The notes beneath the pieces are model-generated. The model had not been told where the DNA came from. It searched no databases and saw only the letters and a program-made list of their open reading frames with translations. A DNA stretch of 64,000 nt, taken from assembly GCA_049115695.1 (NCBI GenBank), contig JAGDZR010000016.1, positions 19,397 to 83,396 on the forward strand. The letters run 5' to 3'. Source of the DNA: JAGDZR01 sp049115695. GTDB lineage: Bacteria; Bacteroidota; Bacteroidia; Cytophagales; Cyclobacteriaceae. The first letter of the stretch is position 1, and each line of letters opens with the position of its first letter. Made by a program: the position numbers and the translations under genes. Positions 1 to 7,234 of the stretch are shown here, one piece after another.

Positions 1-1
1 A

Positions 2-406
2 GTCAGAATTTTTAAAATGGGACGATATTCGACCGCTTTCAACATGATTGTGGCCGTTATCACCAAACGAAAAGAGGAATTACTCATCACACTAACCATT
101 GTGCTGGTGATGCTGATTCTTTCATCTAGTTTGATGTTTTACGTGGAGAATGAAGCACAGCCCGATAACTTCAGCAGCATACCTGCAACTATGTGGTGGG
201 GAGTAGCGACACTCACTACCGTGGGCTATGGAGATGTTTATCCGATAACGGGCCTTGGACGTGTTCTGGGAGCTTTTATTGCCATACTTGGTGTTGGTAT
301 TTTCGCCCTTCCAGCAGGTATCATTGCTGCTGGATTCGAATCGGAAATAAGCCGAAAGATCAAAGAAAAAGAACTTGAGGATGAGGATGATCAGCAGGAT
401 CATTAA
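2..406 (+). CDS. Voltage-gated-type potassium channel, C-terminal part (5' end outside window)
   Basis: This is the pore half of a tetrameric inner-membrane K+ channel. The frame is open to the first base of the window, and the residues before the first ATG (position 17) read VRIFK, which fits the S4-S5 linker of voltage-gated channels, so the true start lies upstream. Visible in order are a hydrophobic helix (S5), a pore helix with WWGVATLT, the selectivity filter TVGYGDVYP, an S6 helix rich in G/A/I, and a charged acidic tail. The filter is canonical for K+. The stop overlaps the next gene by about 26 bases, indicating translational coupling with a spermidine-synthase-like gene. This pairing recurs in other bacteria, as far as I recall, but the physiological link is unproven. 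Confidence 0.88.
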   Translation, partial: VRIFKMGRYSTAFNMIVAVITKRKEELLITLTIVLVMLILSSSLMFYVENEAQPDNFSSIPATMWWGVATLTTVGYGDVYPITGLGRVLGAFIAILGVGIFALPAGIIAAGFESEISRKIKEKELEDEDDQQDH

Positions 407-1595
407 TTGGTTATTCCTGATTGGCAGCTGGTTATGGCTTTGTCACCTATACAAACTGTTTTTTGATTTCCGCATTCAAGATGGACTTGGGATATTGGCG
501 TTAATGCTCATTGCAGCCATTTTGTCTTTCAAGTTTAAAATAAAATCCGGAAGCTGGTTAAGCCTTCCGGCCTCTATTGGTTTGGTTGCCGGTTCATATC
601 AATCAATTTCATTGACCCTAATCCATTCACACTATGCATGGTTAATCATTTACGCAATAGCCATCGTACTTGCCCTTCTCAGCTTCACACTTAGTGAACT
701 CAAGTTCTCATCCCTGGCTTACTTGACTTCAGCCTTGCTGACCTATGCAATGTATGATCATAATGAGGCACAATCCGGATATTTTGATCGTCTTGTAGCT
801 ACAAAACAAACACGACAGGGTGAAATCCATATTACGCAATGGAAAAACGATTACTGGCTTCATTACAACAATCAGTTGCAGTACAGCACAGTAGATCGAC
901 ATGTGTACGCCGAAGCGTTTGTCATGCCAGCTATGCACCTAATCAAACCAAATAACATTTTGCTCATCGGTGGAGACAATGGGCTTATTGAGCATACATT
1001 GAGTCAATGGGATGAAGTCTCGATTGACATAGTTCCTTATGATACAGCATTTTCAAATTTCATGCGTATTCAGCCCCTAATTGAAATCAAAAAGTCTGAC
1101 AAAATAGCGATTCAAAAAATGACCATTTGGGAGTTGGTCAATCAAACTGATCAATTATACGATTTGATCATTGTAGATGTACCGGACCCACAGCACCCGG
1201 AATACGCACAATACTATACCAGAGAGTTTTATGATAAGTGTCATCGTATACTCAAGGCTAATGGCGGGATAGTTATTCAACTAGGCAATCCATATACTAC
1301 TCCTCAGGACTATGCTTCATTGCATCGGACACTCGCAGTGAATTCATTTGTGACTATCGATTACTTTGCACAAATACCAACCATTGGTCAATGGGGATGG
1401 GCTATCGGTGTAAAGGACATGTCAGCTGATGAGTTGACCGCCAAAACAAAATCACTTTCACCGCTAATACCTACCAAGTGGTGGAACAATGAGGCCATGC
1501 AAATGATGCTTGGTCATGGCAAGGCTTCATATTTCGGATATACATCCGATACCGTTATTTCAATAGGGACCACACATCTACTCACTGGCAATTGA
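381..1595 (+). CDS. Membrane-anchored spermidine synthase-like (aminopropyltransferase-fold) protein
   Basis: The first ~120 residues hold about four hydrophobic segments; the rest is a class I methyltransferase/aminopropyltransferase fold. SpeE-like landmarks are visible: LQYSTVDRHVYAEAFVMPAM (substrate-gate region with D and Y/E), a glycine loop LLIGGDNG in place of GGGDG, IIVDVPDP, and a YYTREFYD block, ending with IPTIGQWGWAIG. The acidic residue that usually ends beta-2 (VELDP) is replaced by DIVPYD, so decarboxy-AdoMet binding may be altered. Three nested starts exist (TTG 375, ATG 381, ATG 387), all inside the channel gene; ATG 381 is chosen arbitrarily between the two ATGs. The stop overlaps the next start (TTGA). 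The product may make or sense polyamines at the membrane; the activity is inferred only. Confidence 0.78.
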   Translation: MRMISRIINWLFLIGSWLWLCHLYKLFFDFRIQDGLGILALMLIAAILSFKFKIKSGSWLSLPASIGLVAGSYQSISLTLIHSHYAWLIIYAIAIVLALLSFTLSELKFSSLAYLTSALLTYAMYDHNEAQSGYFDRLVATKQTRQGEIHITQWKNDYWLHYNNQLQYSTVDRHVYAEAFVMPAMHLIKPNNILLIGGDNGLIEHTLSQWDEVSIDIVPYDTAFSNFMRIQPLIEIKKSDKIAIQKMTIWELVNQTDQLYDLIIVDVPDPQHPEYAQYYTREFYDKCHRILKANGGIVIQLGNPYTTPQDYASLHRTLAVNSFVTIDYFAQIPTIGQWGWAIGVKDMSADELTAKTKSLSPLIPTKWWNNEAMQMMLGHGKASYFGYTSDTVISIGTTHLLTGN

Positions 1596-3082
1596 AACGA
1601 AGAAAATTCATACATCATTCTATTGCAGGAGCAACTTTACCATTTTGGCTACAGGCTTGTGATTCTATCTCGGCGGATTCATTTCCAATTGATGTTCAGT
1701 CTGATTATGAAGCCGGTCATTTGATCATGGAGTCCGCTGATTGGATGAAACGAAAACCGATTGAAACAGATGTGCTCATTGTTGGTGGTGGAGCCAGTGG
1801 TGTTGCAGCTGCATACGCTCATAGAAAACAGGATTATTTGCTAGTGGAGTTGAGCAATCGAATGGGTGGAACAGCCGGAACCGTCAATCATCGAGGCACC
1901 CAAATCTGTCAGGGCGCACACTATGAACTAGCTTATCCTGACAACTATGGTGAGGAGGTTTTGCAATTGCTTGAATCGCTTAATATTATTAAATACGAAA
2001 GCTGGAGAAAGTTATGGACCTTCACCGATAGCCAACACATCATTCCATATCAGCGAAGACAGCAATGCTTTATCAATGGAGAAATAACAACGGATGTATT
2101 GCCTGATGGTGCTGAGAAAATGCGCTTTTTGGATTTCCTCTCACAATACCGTGATAAAATGCCGCTTCCGTCAAGGCTTGCCTCTGAGAATGAAAGATTG
2201 CTTAACGATATCACTTTTACTCAATTCTTAAGTCCGCTAAACTTGTCTCCCTCATTCATAAGAGGACTGGATTATCACATGATGGATGACTATGGTGGAA
2301 CCTGCCATCAGGTATCCGCTTTTGCTGGGATCCACTACTTCATGTGCAGACCCTATTACCAACAAACCGTAGATCTTTTTTCTCCGCCCGTAGGTAACGC
2401 CTACTTCATCAATCGGATGTTAGCACAGCTATCACCTGAAAAAATCAGAACCCATCAACTGGTGAAATCCATCGTCAAGTCAGGCGAACGTTATCAAGCA
2501 GAAGTGCTTGACGTCAATCAAAAATATCGCTACATAATCAACGCTAATAAAATAGTCTATGCAGGCCAAAAGCATGCCCTGAAATACATCTTCGAGGAAG
2601 AGTCAAGGCGCTTTAATAATGACTATGCTCCATGGATGGTGATCAATATTGTATGTCCAAAAGAAGAAGGCGTATATGGATTTTGGCAGAATGAATTCCT
2701 GGGAGAAAATCCTTCTTTTTTAGGATTCATTGACTCTTCGGTCCAGGATACTGCAGCACCCTATCGAATATTCACAGCATATTATTGTCTAAAGCCATCT
2801 GATAGAGCCTATCTCACTACTATTGAAGAAAATAAGAAAAGAATTGTTGATGAAACGATTCAGTATATCACAAGAGCTCTCCGTCAATCAATCAGTCCAT
2901 TGGCGGCTTACATCAAAATTATGGGGCATGCCATGGCTATTCCCAAACCTGGCTATTTGTTCAAGGACGCCAACAATCAACCTGATGCTCAAATGACCTA
3001 TGCCGGAATTGACAATGGGAGACTTCCTCTCCTTTATGAAGCATTGGACAGTGGACTCCAAAGTCAGGGATTCAACCGGTGA
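1592..3082 (+). CDS. Exported FAD-dependent oxidoreductase (flavin amine oxidase-like)
   Basis: The start is TTG at 1592, overlapping the previous stop as TTGA. The N-terminus has a twin-arginine-type leader (KRRKF) followed by a hydrophobic stretch and LQAC, which could be a lipobox, so the protein is probably exported folded by Tat and perhaps lipid-anchored. Residues ~58-85 contain the dinucleotide-binding motif DVLIVGGGASGVAAAYAH, followed by RMGGTAGTV, the FAD-contact pattern of amine oxidases and protoporphyrinogen-oxidase-like enzymes. A C-terminal AGIDNGRLPLLYEALDSG segment resembles the closing FAD region of this superfamily. Because it sits directly behind a spermidine-synthase-like gene, a polyamine or amine substrate is a reasonable inference, but nothing in the sequence fixes the substrate. 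Confidence 0.8.
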   Translation: MKRRKFIHHSIAGATLPFWLQACDSISADSFPIDVQSDYEAGHLIMESADWMKRKPIETDVLIVGGGASGVAAAYAHRKQDYLLVELSNRMGGTAGTVNHRGTQICQGAHYELAYPDNYGEEVLQLLESLNIIKYESWRKLWTFTDSQHIIPYQRRQQCFINGEITTDVLPDGAEKMRFLDFLSQYRDKMPLPSRLASENERLLNDITFTQFLSPLNLSPSFIRGLDYHMMDDYGGTCHQVSAFAGIHYFMCRPYYQQTVDLFSPPVGNAYFINRMLAQLSPEKIRTHQLVKSIVKSGERYQAEVLDVNQKYRYIINANKIVYAGQKHALKYIFEEESRRFNNDYAPWMVINIVCPKEEGVYGFWQNEFLGENPSFLGFIDSSVQDTAAPYRIFTAYYCLKPSDRAYLTTIEENKKRIVDETIQYITRALRQSISPLAAYIKIMGHAMAIPKPGYLFKDANNQPDAQMTYAGIDNGRLPLLYEALDSGLQSQGFNR

Positions 3083-3101
3083 ACTTGTTTAACTTCACTA
3101 T

Positions 3102-3857
3102 ATGAAATGCTTCTTCCTAATTACCTCAATGCTCGTGCTAATGGCAACAAACACCTACTCACAATCTACGCCAGAAGAAGGTTATCGCCTGTTGTTCAAT
3201 AATGAAGATTTCGATGACTGGACGGTTTATACACAAGACGGAACCGATGGCACAGATCTATTCAAAGTGGAAAACAAAATGATTCACGTTTATCCGACCC
3301 AGGCACACCTCTCGGAACAAACATTTGCCGGGTTAACTACGCTAAAAGAATATGCTGACTATGACATCACATTTGAATTCAAATGGGGTGAAAACAAATT
3401 CAAACCCAGACATGATTTTGTCCGAGATGCGGGCATCCTATTTCATGTGCATGGAGAAGAGATAATATGGCCAAACGCTGTTGAGTGTCAGATTCAGGAA
3501 GGCGATACAGGTGATGTGTGGATAGTAGGCACTAAGGTCACATCTAAAGTGAATCAAACAATTCGCAATTACGATCCCAATGGCCAGGAAGTGACTCGTG
3601 GAGGAGGTGATCAAAAATACAATCGGTTTCATCGAGGCTACTTCTGGGAAGTTCCTGGATGGAACACTGTGAAACTAGAGGTGCGAGGGGCTGATGCTAA
3701 ATTCTATGTAAATGGCAAACTGGTCAATGAGGCCAATGATATGAAGTACTGGGACACGTCCTCCGAAAGCTGGGAGCCACTAACTAAGGGGAAGATTTTG
3801 TTTCAGGCTGAAGGAGCAGAACTATGGTATCGCAATATATATATCAAAGAGTATTGA
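3102..3857 (+). CDS. Secreted DUF1080 (3-keto-disaccharide hydrolase-type) protein
   Basis: A Sec signal peptide is visible (MKCFFLITSMLVLMATNTYS, then Q), followed by a single DUF1080 domain with its typical opening (GYRLLFNNEDFDDWTVY) and a closing strand ILFQAEGAELWYRNIYIKEY. This beta-sandwich family is related to concanavalin-like lectins; some members hydrolyse 3-keto-glycosides, and many Bacteroidota copies are uncharacterised. It begins 19 bases after the FAD oxidoreductase stop and is probably the last gene of the same operon, because the following gene is on the opposite strand. A 3-keto-sugar made by an upstream oxidoreductase would be one way to link the two; this is inference. 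Confidence 0.85.
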   Translation: MKCFFLITSMLVLMATNTYSQSTPEEGYRLLFNNEDFDDWTVYTQDGTDGTDLFKVENKMIHVYPTQAHLSEQTFAGLTTLKEYADYDITFEFKWGENKFKPRHDFVRDAGILFHVHGEEIIWPNAVECQIQEGDTGDVWIVGTKVTSKVNQTIRNYDPNGQEVTRGGGDQKYNRFHRGYFWEVPGWNTVKLEVRGADAKFYVNGKLVNEANDMKYWDTSSESWEPLTKGKILFQAEGAELWYRNIYIKEY

Positions 3858-3861
3858 AAGC

Positions 3862-4515
3862 TCATTTCTGACTTTCAAAGCTGATCTCACCCAGATTATC
3901 AAACACAACCTGAACATTAGCCGTGCTATCTAAGACAGGATTTGTGTATAATGAGCCAGTAATCACAAATTGGCCCCTGCGCAACTGTCTACCTTGTTTG
4001 GGTAACAAATTTGCCAATTTGAACAAAGCGTTGAGTGGTCCTCCAAAAATATTTGATCCAATTCCCATGGCAACTTCTTCACCAACCAGGAAGCATCTTG
4101 CAGACTCTTTGGTCAAATCTAACGCATCAAATGACAGCTTGACATCCCCGATAATCGTTCCTTCTTGCCCAGTTCCAGTTGCGAGCACATGATTGATTTC
4201 AAGACTTCCGTCGTTTGGAGGAAGGGCTACTGACTTTGCAAATTCAACAGCGCCTACTACATAGTCTATTGACTCTTTTAACTCATCAATTGTTGCAACC
4301 CCATTAGGCAAATTGGTTTTCAACGCAAAGCCGATCTCAGCTTCCAAAAATGCATCTCCGTCCGGAAAACCACCTATCACTGTTTCCTGCTGAATCATAT
4401 TCCGATCCAATACATATCCGAAAATCGGATCAAATTGTTCAGGGTCGTTCGTAGCTGTACCTCCCATTTTCCACCCTAAAAGCTTAGACCCGTCTGCCAT
4501 ATGGACCGCTAGCAA
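3862..4515 (-). CDS. 2-keto-4-pentenoate hydratase/FAH-family enzyme, N-terminus apparently lost by frameshift
   Basis: The uninterrupted frame begins with TTG at 4515 (next in-frame ATG at 4500) and covers the C-terminal core of the MhpD-like fumarylacetoacetate-hydrolase superfamily: LLGWKMGGT, the metal-binding glutamate pair in EAEIGFALKT, a third acidic residue in VVGAVEFA, then GIGSNIFGGPLNALFKLANL and GQFVITGS. At 217 residues it is shorter than the ~260 usual for the family. An in-frame TAG lies just upstream (about 4540), while another frame continues to a plausible lipoprotein start at 4660 (separate entry). Either the gene is a decaying pseudogene or the sequence has an indel. The usual reaction is hydration of 2-oxopent-4-enoate-type keto acids; it is divergent from a diketogulonate reductase-like gene. 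Confidence 0.7.
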   Translation of the reverse strand: MLAVHMADGSKLLGWKMGGTATNDPEQFDPIFGYVLDRNMIQQETVIGGFPDGDAFLEAEIGFALKTNLPNGVATIDELKESIDYVVGAVEFAKSVALPPNDGSLEINHVLATGTGQEGTIIGDVKLSFDALDLTKESARCFLVGEEVAMGIGSNIFGGPLNALFKLANLLPKQGRQLRRGQFVITGSLYTNPVLDSTANVQVVFDNLGEISFESQK

Positions 4516-4660
4516 ATCTGCATCTGTCCTGTTCGTCTGGCTCTAGCAAGGAAGCCACTAAGACATCACTACTTATACCCTCCGTCCTATATTCTGGTTT
4601 GGATTGCTTTGGGCTACAGGATATTCGGGCTAAATATATAACTAGAATAAAAACTCTCAT
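4516..4660 (-). pseudogene. Out-of-frame N-terminal segment of the adjacent hydratase (lipoprotein leader)
   Basis: Reading the minus strand from ATG 4660 gives a short hydrophobic leader ending in LARISC (lipobox-like), a linker, and SDVLVASLLEP, which resembles the first helix of MhpD-like proteins. The frame then passes out of register with the hydratase core, which resumes as TNRTDADLLAVHMADG in another frame. Joining the two frames (4660 to 3862) gives about 266 codons plus one base, close to a normal family length with a leader. The simplest reading is a one-base net indel between about 4530 and 4550. The 54 bases between 4660 and the divergent gene must hold both promoters. Confidence 0.45.
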
Positions 4661-4744
4661 ATCTAAAATATAGTCCGTTATTGATAAACAGAGTCGTGCT
4701 AGCCTTAGATTAGTATGAATAATCAGACAAACCAAATAATACTG

Positions 4745-5743
4745 ATGAGAATTGATCAGGAGACCATGACCAGCCGCTTCAAGCATATACTAATGCAACA
4801 CGACTACAGTGATGAAGCAGCTACTCAATGTGCTGATCTTCTCACAAAAGCCAGTCTTGATGGAGTTTACAGTCATGGTGTCAATCGATTTATAGAATTT
4901 GTTTCATGGATCAAACAAGGCGTTATTCTTCCCAAGAATACTCCCAAACAAGTCGGGGGAATCGGCGGTCTGGAACGCTGGGATGGACGATATGGGTCTG
5001 GCCCCAATAATGCCCTATTTGCCATGCAGCGTGCAATTGATCTCTCGAGACAGCATGGAATTGCATGTATTGGCCTACGAAATACCAATCATTGGATGAG
5101 GGCTGGAAATTTCGGCTGGCAGGCAGCTGATCAGGGAGTCATCGGCATTTGCTTTGGCAATACCAAGCCCAATCTCGTCCCGTGGGGTGCCCTGGAACCC
5201 AAAACGGGTAATAATCCGATGGTTATTGCCATCCCCCGAATAAAGGGTCACATTGTCATAGACACTTCTATGTCTCAGTTTTCATATGGGAAAATGAAAG
5301 AGTACCAAAGGGAAGGAATGGAAATGCCATACCCGGCAGGGTTTGATGATTCAGGCAATATTACCCATGACCCAAAAATTATTATCGAAAGGGAGCTCGC
5401 CCTTCCGATCGGCTACTGGAAAGGTTCTGGACTTTCAATAGTTCTGGACATGATGGCGACCATGATCTCAAATGGACGATCGACCATGGAGATTGGTACT
5501 GAAACACATGAGACCGGATTGTCACAGACATTTATTGCTATTAATCCTGAAGCACTGGATGATTGGTCTGAAGACAAACTGGATGATATGGTGGATAACA
5601 TCAAAAACGCAAAAAGGCGAGATGAAAACCAACCTATTTATTACCCAGGGGAAAAATCCATGATGACAAGAGAAGAAAATTTGGAATTGGGTATTCCCGT
5701 GGACAAGGAGATTTGGGAGGGGATAAAACAACTTGATGCTTAG
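4745..5743 (+). CDS. dlgD: 2,3-diketo-L-gulonate reductase-like Ldh2/MDH2 family oxidoreductase
   Basis: This is an NAD(P)H-dependent oxidoreductase of the YlbC/YiaK (malate/L-lactate dehydrogenase type 2) family. It follows Escherichia coli YiaK/DlgD from memory over nearly its full length: GVYSHGVNRF, LRNTNHWMRAG, FGWQAA, IGICFGNT, DTSMSQFSYGK, LPIGYWKGSGLSIVLDMMAT, and RRDENQPIYYPGE. The histidine in SHGVNRF and the NHW motif are the known catalytic/substrate region. ATG 4745 (MRIDQETMTSRF) is preferred because the family begins there; ATG 4715 would add ten residues. The enzyme reduces 2,3-diketo-L-gulonate in ascorbate or related sugar-acid breakdown. The divergent hydratase also handles keto acids, so both may serve one catabolic route; the exact substrate is inferred. 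Confidence 0.82.
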   Translation: MRIDQETMTSRFKHILMQHDYSDEAATQCADLLTKASLDGVYSHGVNRFIEFVSWIKQGVILPKNTPKQVGGIGGLERWDGRYGSGPNNALFAMQRAIDLSRQHGIACIGLRNTNHWMRAGNFGWQAADQGVIGICFGNTKPNLVPWGALEPKTGNNPMVIAIPRIKGHIVIDTSMSQFSYGKMKEYQREGMEMPYPAGFDDSGNITHDPKIIIERELALPIGYWKGSGLSIVLDMMATMISNGRSTMEIGTETHETGLSQTFIAINPEALDDWSEDKLDDMVDNIKNAKRRDENQPIYYPGEKSMMTREENLELGIPVDKEIWEGIKQLDA

Positions 5744-5763
5744 TCCTGATTTAATCGGGATAT

Positions 5764-6262
5764 ACTCTCTGGTGTGGATTTATAATCCATGACCTTTCAC
5801 TTTGGTAATGTCTAAAAAGATTCCCTTCGGAATGACTGCAGGGGTGGGGATAAAAGAGATGAACAACCGTCAGTTATGTTGCAGAATAGGCTTCCTCTAG
5901 CGCGGATTTATAATCCTGACCTTCACTATGGTAATGTCTAAAAAGATTCCCTTCGGGAATGACTGCAGGGGTGGGTATAAAAGAGATGAACAACCGTCAG
6001 TTATGTTGCAGAATAGGCTTCCTTTAGCGCGGATTTATAATCCTGACCTTCACTATGGTAATTCCTAAAAAGATTCCCTTCGGGAATGACTGCAGGAGTG
6101 AGGATAAAGGGATGAACAATCGTCAGTTAGTTGCAGAATGAGTGCTATTTGAACTCCTCTGGCGCAGATTTATAATCCGTGACCTTTCATTATCGTAATG
6201 ACCTCAAAAGATTCCCTTATGGAATGACTACAGGGGTGGGTATAAAATGGGGAGCTACCTCG
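5764..6262. repeat. Tandem array of four ~130-bp REP-like repeats
   Basis: Four imperfect copies lie head to tail. The shared GGATTTATAATCC core begins near 5776, 5904, 6031 and 6166, giving periods of 128, 127 and 135 bases. Each copy carries two small palindromes: CGGATT-tat-AATCCG (best in the copies with complete CGG) and ATTCCC-ttc-GGGAAT, the latter followed by GACTGCAGG. A conserved GATGAACAA-CGTCAGTTA segment follows in the first three copies; the fourth is truncated after the second palindrome. No protein-like frame runs through the array. Short paired hairpins of this sort in Bacteroidota resemble REP elements mobilised by RAYT transposases, but no such transposase lies in the window. 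Confidence 0.85.
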
Positions 6263-6327
6263 TTCCGCTGAAATATATTTTGCAATCCTTACGCTATTCG
6301 TTTAACCTATTGTCCGGGAGTGCATAT

Positions 6328-6618
6328 TCATGCAGCTTCAAATTTTTGAATCTGATCAAATTCCGTTTGCTTATCTGCTTTTGCCTTTCTGAGGTCATAT
6401 TCAGTTTGTAGGTTCATCCAAAACTCAGGAGTCGTATCGAAAAATTTCGAAAACCTAATCGCAGTATCTGCACTAATTGATCTTCTTTCCTTTATAATCT
6501 GACTAATTCTGGTTTGCTGTACACCAATGGACCTAGATAGCTTATAGGCTGTCAAGTCCATTGGAATCAAAAATTCCTCCATTAATATTTCTCCCGGGTG
6601 TATGTTATTCTTTACCAT
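6328..6618 (-). CDS. higA: HigA-family antitoxin (XRE helix-turn-helix)
   Basis: This 96-residue protein matches the HigA/VapI antitoxin pattern. It opens with IHPGEILMEEFL, has a helix-turn-helix in LTAYKLSRSIGVQQTRISQIIKERRSISADTAIRFSKFF, and continues with TPEFWMNLQTEYDLRKA, a typical family block. It should neutralise the HigB-like toxin encoded immediately before it and, with it, repress their shared promoter. Toxin and antitoxin overlap by one base (TAATG). The toxin-first order is characteristic of higBA. The pair is enclosed by REP-like arrays, a setting that suggests acquisition or repeated rearrangement. Confidence 0.9.
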   Translation of the reverse strand: MVKNNIHPGEILMEEFLIPMDLTAYKLSRSIGVQQTRISQIIKERRSISADTAIRFSKFFDTTPEFWMNLQTEYDLRKAKADKQTEFDQIQKFEAA

Positions 6619-6899
6619 TAGTGATAATCAATTACTTGTACCTCATGAGCATTATTGCCCTCCCATTTAAAAATCAATCGCCATTGGACATTGATACTAA
6701 CTGACCAATAATCTTTGAAATTACCCCTCAGTTTATGAAGCTTATTAGACGGAGGAATCATCAGGTCTTTAATGTCTGTAGCAGCATTCAACATGAACAT
6801 CTTTCTGAGAGCCCTATTCACTACTTCATCGCTCCATTTTTTCGTTCTTTCTGCCTTCCACACTTTTTCAGTGTATTTGCATCCGAAACTTTCAATCAT
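6618..6899 (-). CDS. higB: HigB/RelE-family toxin (ribosome-dependent mRNA interferase)
   Basis: This is a 93-residue RelE-superfamily protein of the plasmid-maintenance killer type: MIESFGCKYTEKVWK at the start, KLHKLRGNFKDYWSVSIN in the middle and the basic/aromatic C-terminal QWRLIFKWEGNNAHEVQVIDYH. Members cleave mRNA at the ribosome; the R in QWRL and the terminal YH are typical of the active-site region. It is the first gene of the pair and is directly preceded by an 8-bp inverted repeat likely bound by the antitoxin complex. It appears complete and intact. Confidence 0.88.
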   Translation of the reverse strand: MIESFGCKYTEKVWKAERTKKWSDEVVNRALRKMFMLNAATDIKDLMIPPSNKLHKLRGNFKDYWSVSINVQWRLIFKWEGNNAHEVQVIDYH

Positions 6900-6907
6900 A
6901 CATCAAA

Positions 6908-6932
6908 GATAGTATTTAATTACGATACTATC
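6908..6932. promoter_or_regulatory. Putative HigA operator: inverted repeat upstream of higB
   Basis: GATAGTAT (6908-6915) and ATACTATC (6925-6932) form a perfect 8-bp inverted repeat separated by nine A/T-rich bases, centred about 20 bases upstream of the higB start. HigA-type antitoxins commonly autorepress by binding such palindromes. The role is inferred from position and symmetry. Confidence 0.6.
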
Positions 6933-6936
6933 GTGA

Positions 6937-6961
6937 CTCAACATACCAACTTATACCCAAA
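6937..6961 (-). repeat. Duplicated 25-bp scrap of the response-regulator 3' end
   Basis: On the minus strand this segment reads F-G-Y-K-L-V-C-stop. It matches 23 of 25 bases with 7234-7258, the last codons of the response-regulator gene. The stop is TGA here and TAA in the intact gene. It sits exactly at the outer edge of the second REP-like array, so that array is bracketed by a direct repeat of the gene's tail. Confidence 0.75.
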
Positions 6962-7212
6962 CCTCCCTCTGGCGCGGATTTATAATCCGTGACCTTTCAC
7001 TTGGTAATGTCTAAAAAGATTCCCTTCGGGAATGACTGCAGGGGTGGGAATAAAGGGGATGAACAATCGTCAGTTATGTTGCAGAATGGGTTCTCTTTGA
7101 ACCTCCTGGTGTGGATTTATAATCCGTGACCTTTCATTATCGTAATGACCTTAAAAGATTCCTTTCGGGAATGACTGCAGGAGTGGGTATTAAAGGAGAT
7201 GAACAATCGTCA
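6962..7212. repeat. Second REP-like array, two ~137-bp copies
   Basis: Two further copies of the 5764-6262 unit, with cores beginning near 6976 and 7113. Both keep the GGATTTATAATCC and ATTCCC-ttc-GGGAAT type palindromes (one base changed in the second copy) and the GATGAACAATCGTCAG segment. They lie between the HigBA promoter and the 3' end of the response-regulator gene, in the same orientation as the first array. Confidence 0.85.
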
Positions 7213-7234
7213 GTATTTGTACCTCATGTACTAC

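Noticed and set aside
4484..4786. Independent 100-codon minus-strand gene
   Set aside because: Its end overlaps the hydratase core out of frame, and its lower half reads as the hydratase leader; the part before 4660 lies over the divergent dehydrogenase gene.
5764..7212. Possible CRISPR array
   Set aside because: The periodic unit is ~130 bp and conserved throughout its length; there are no short repeats with unique spacers and no cas genes.
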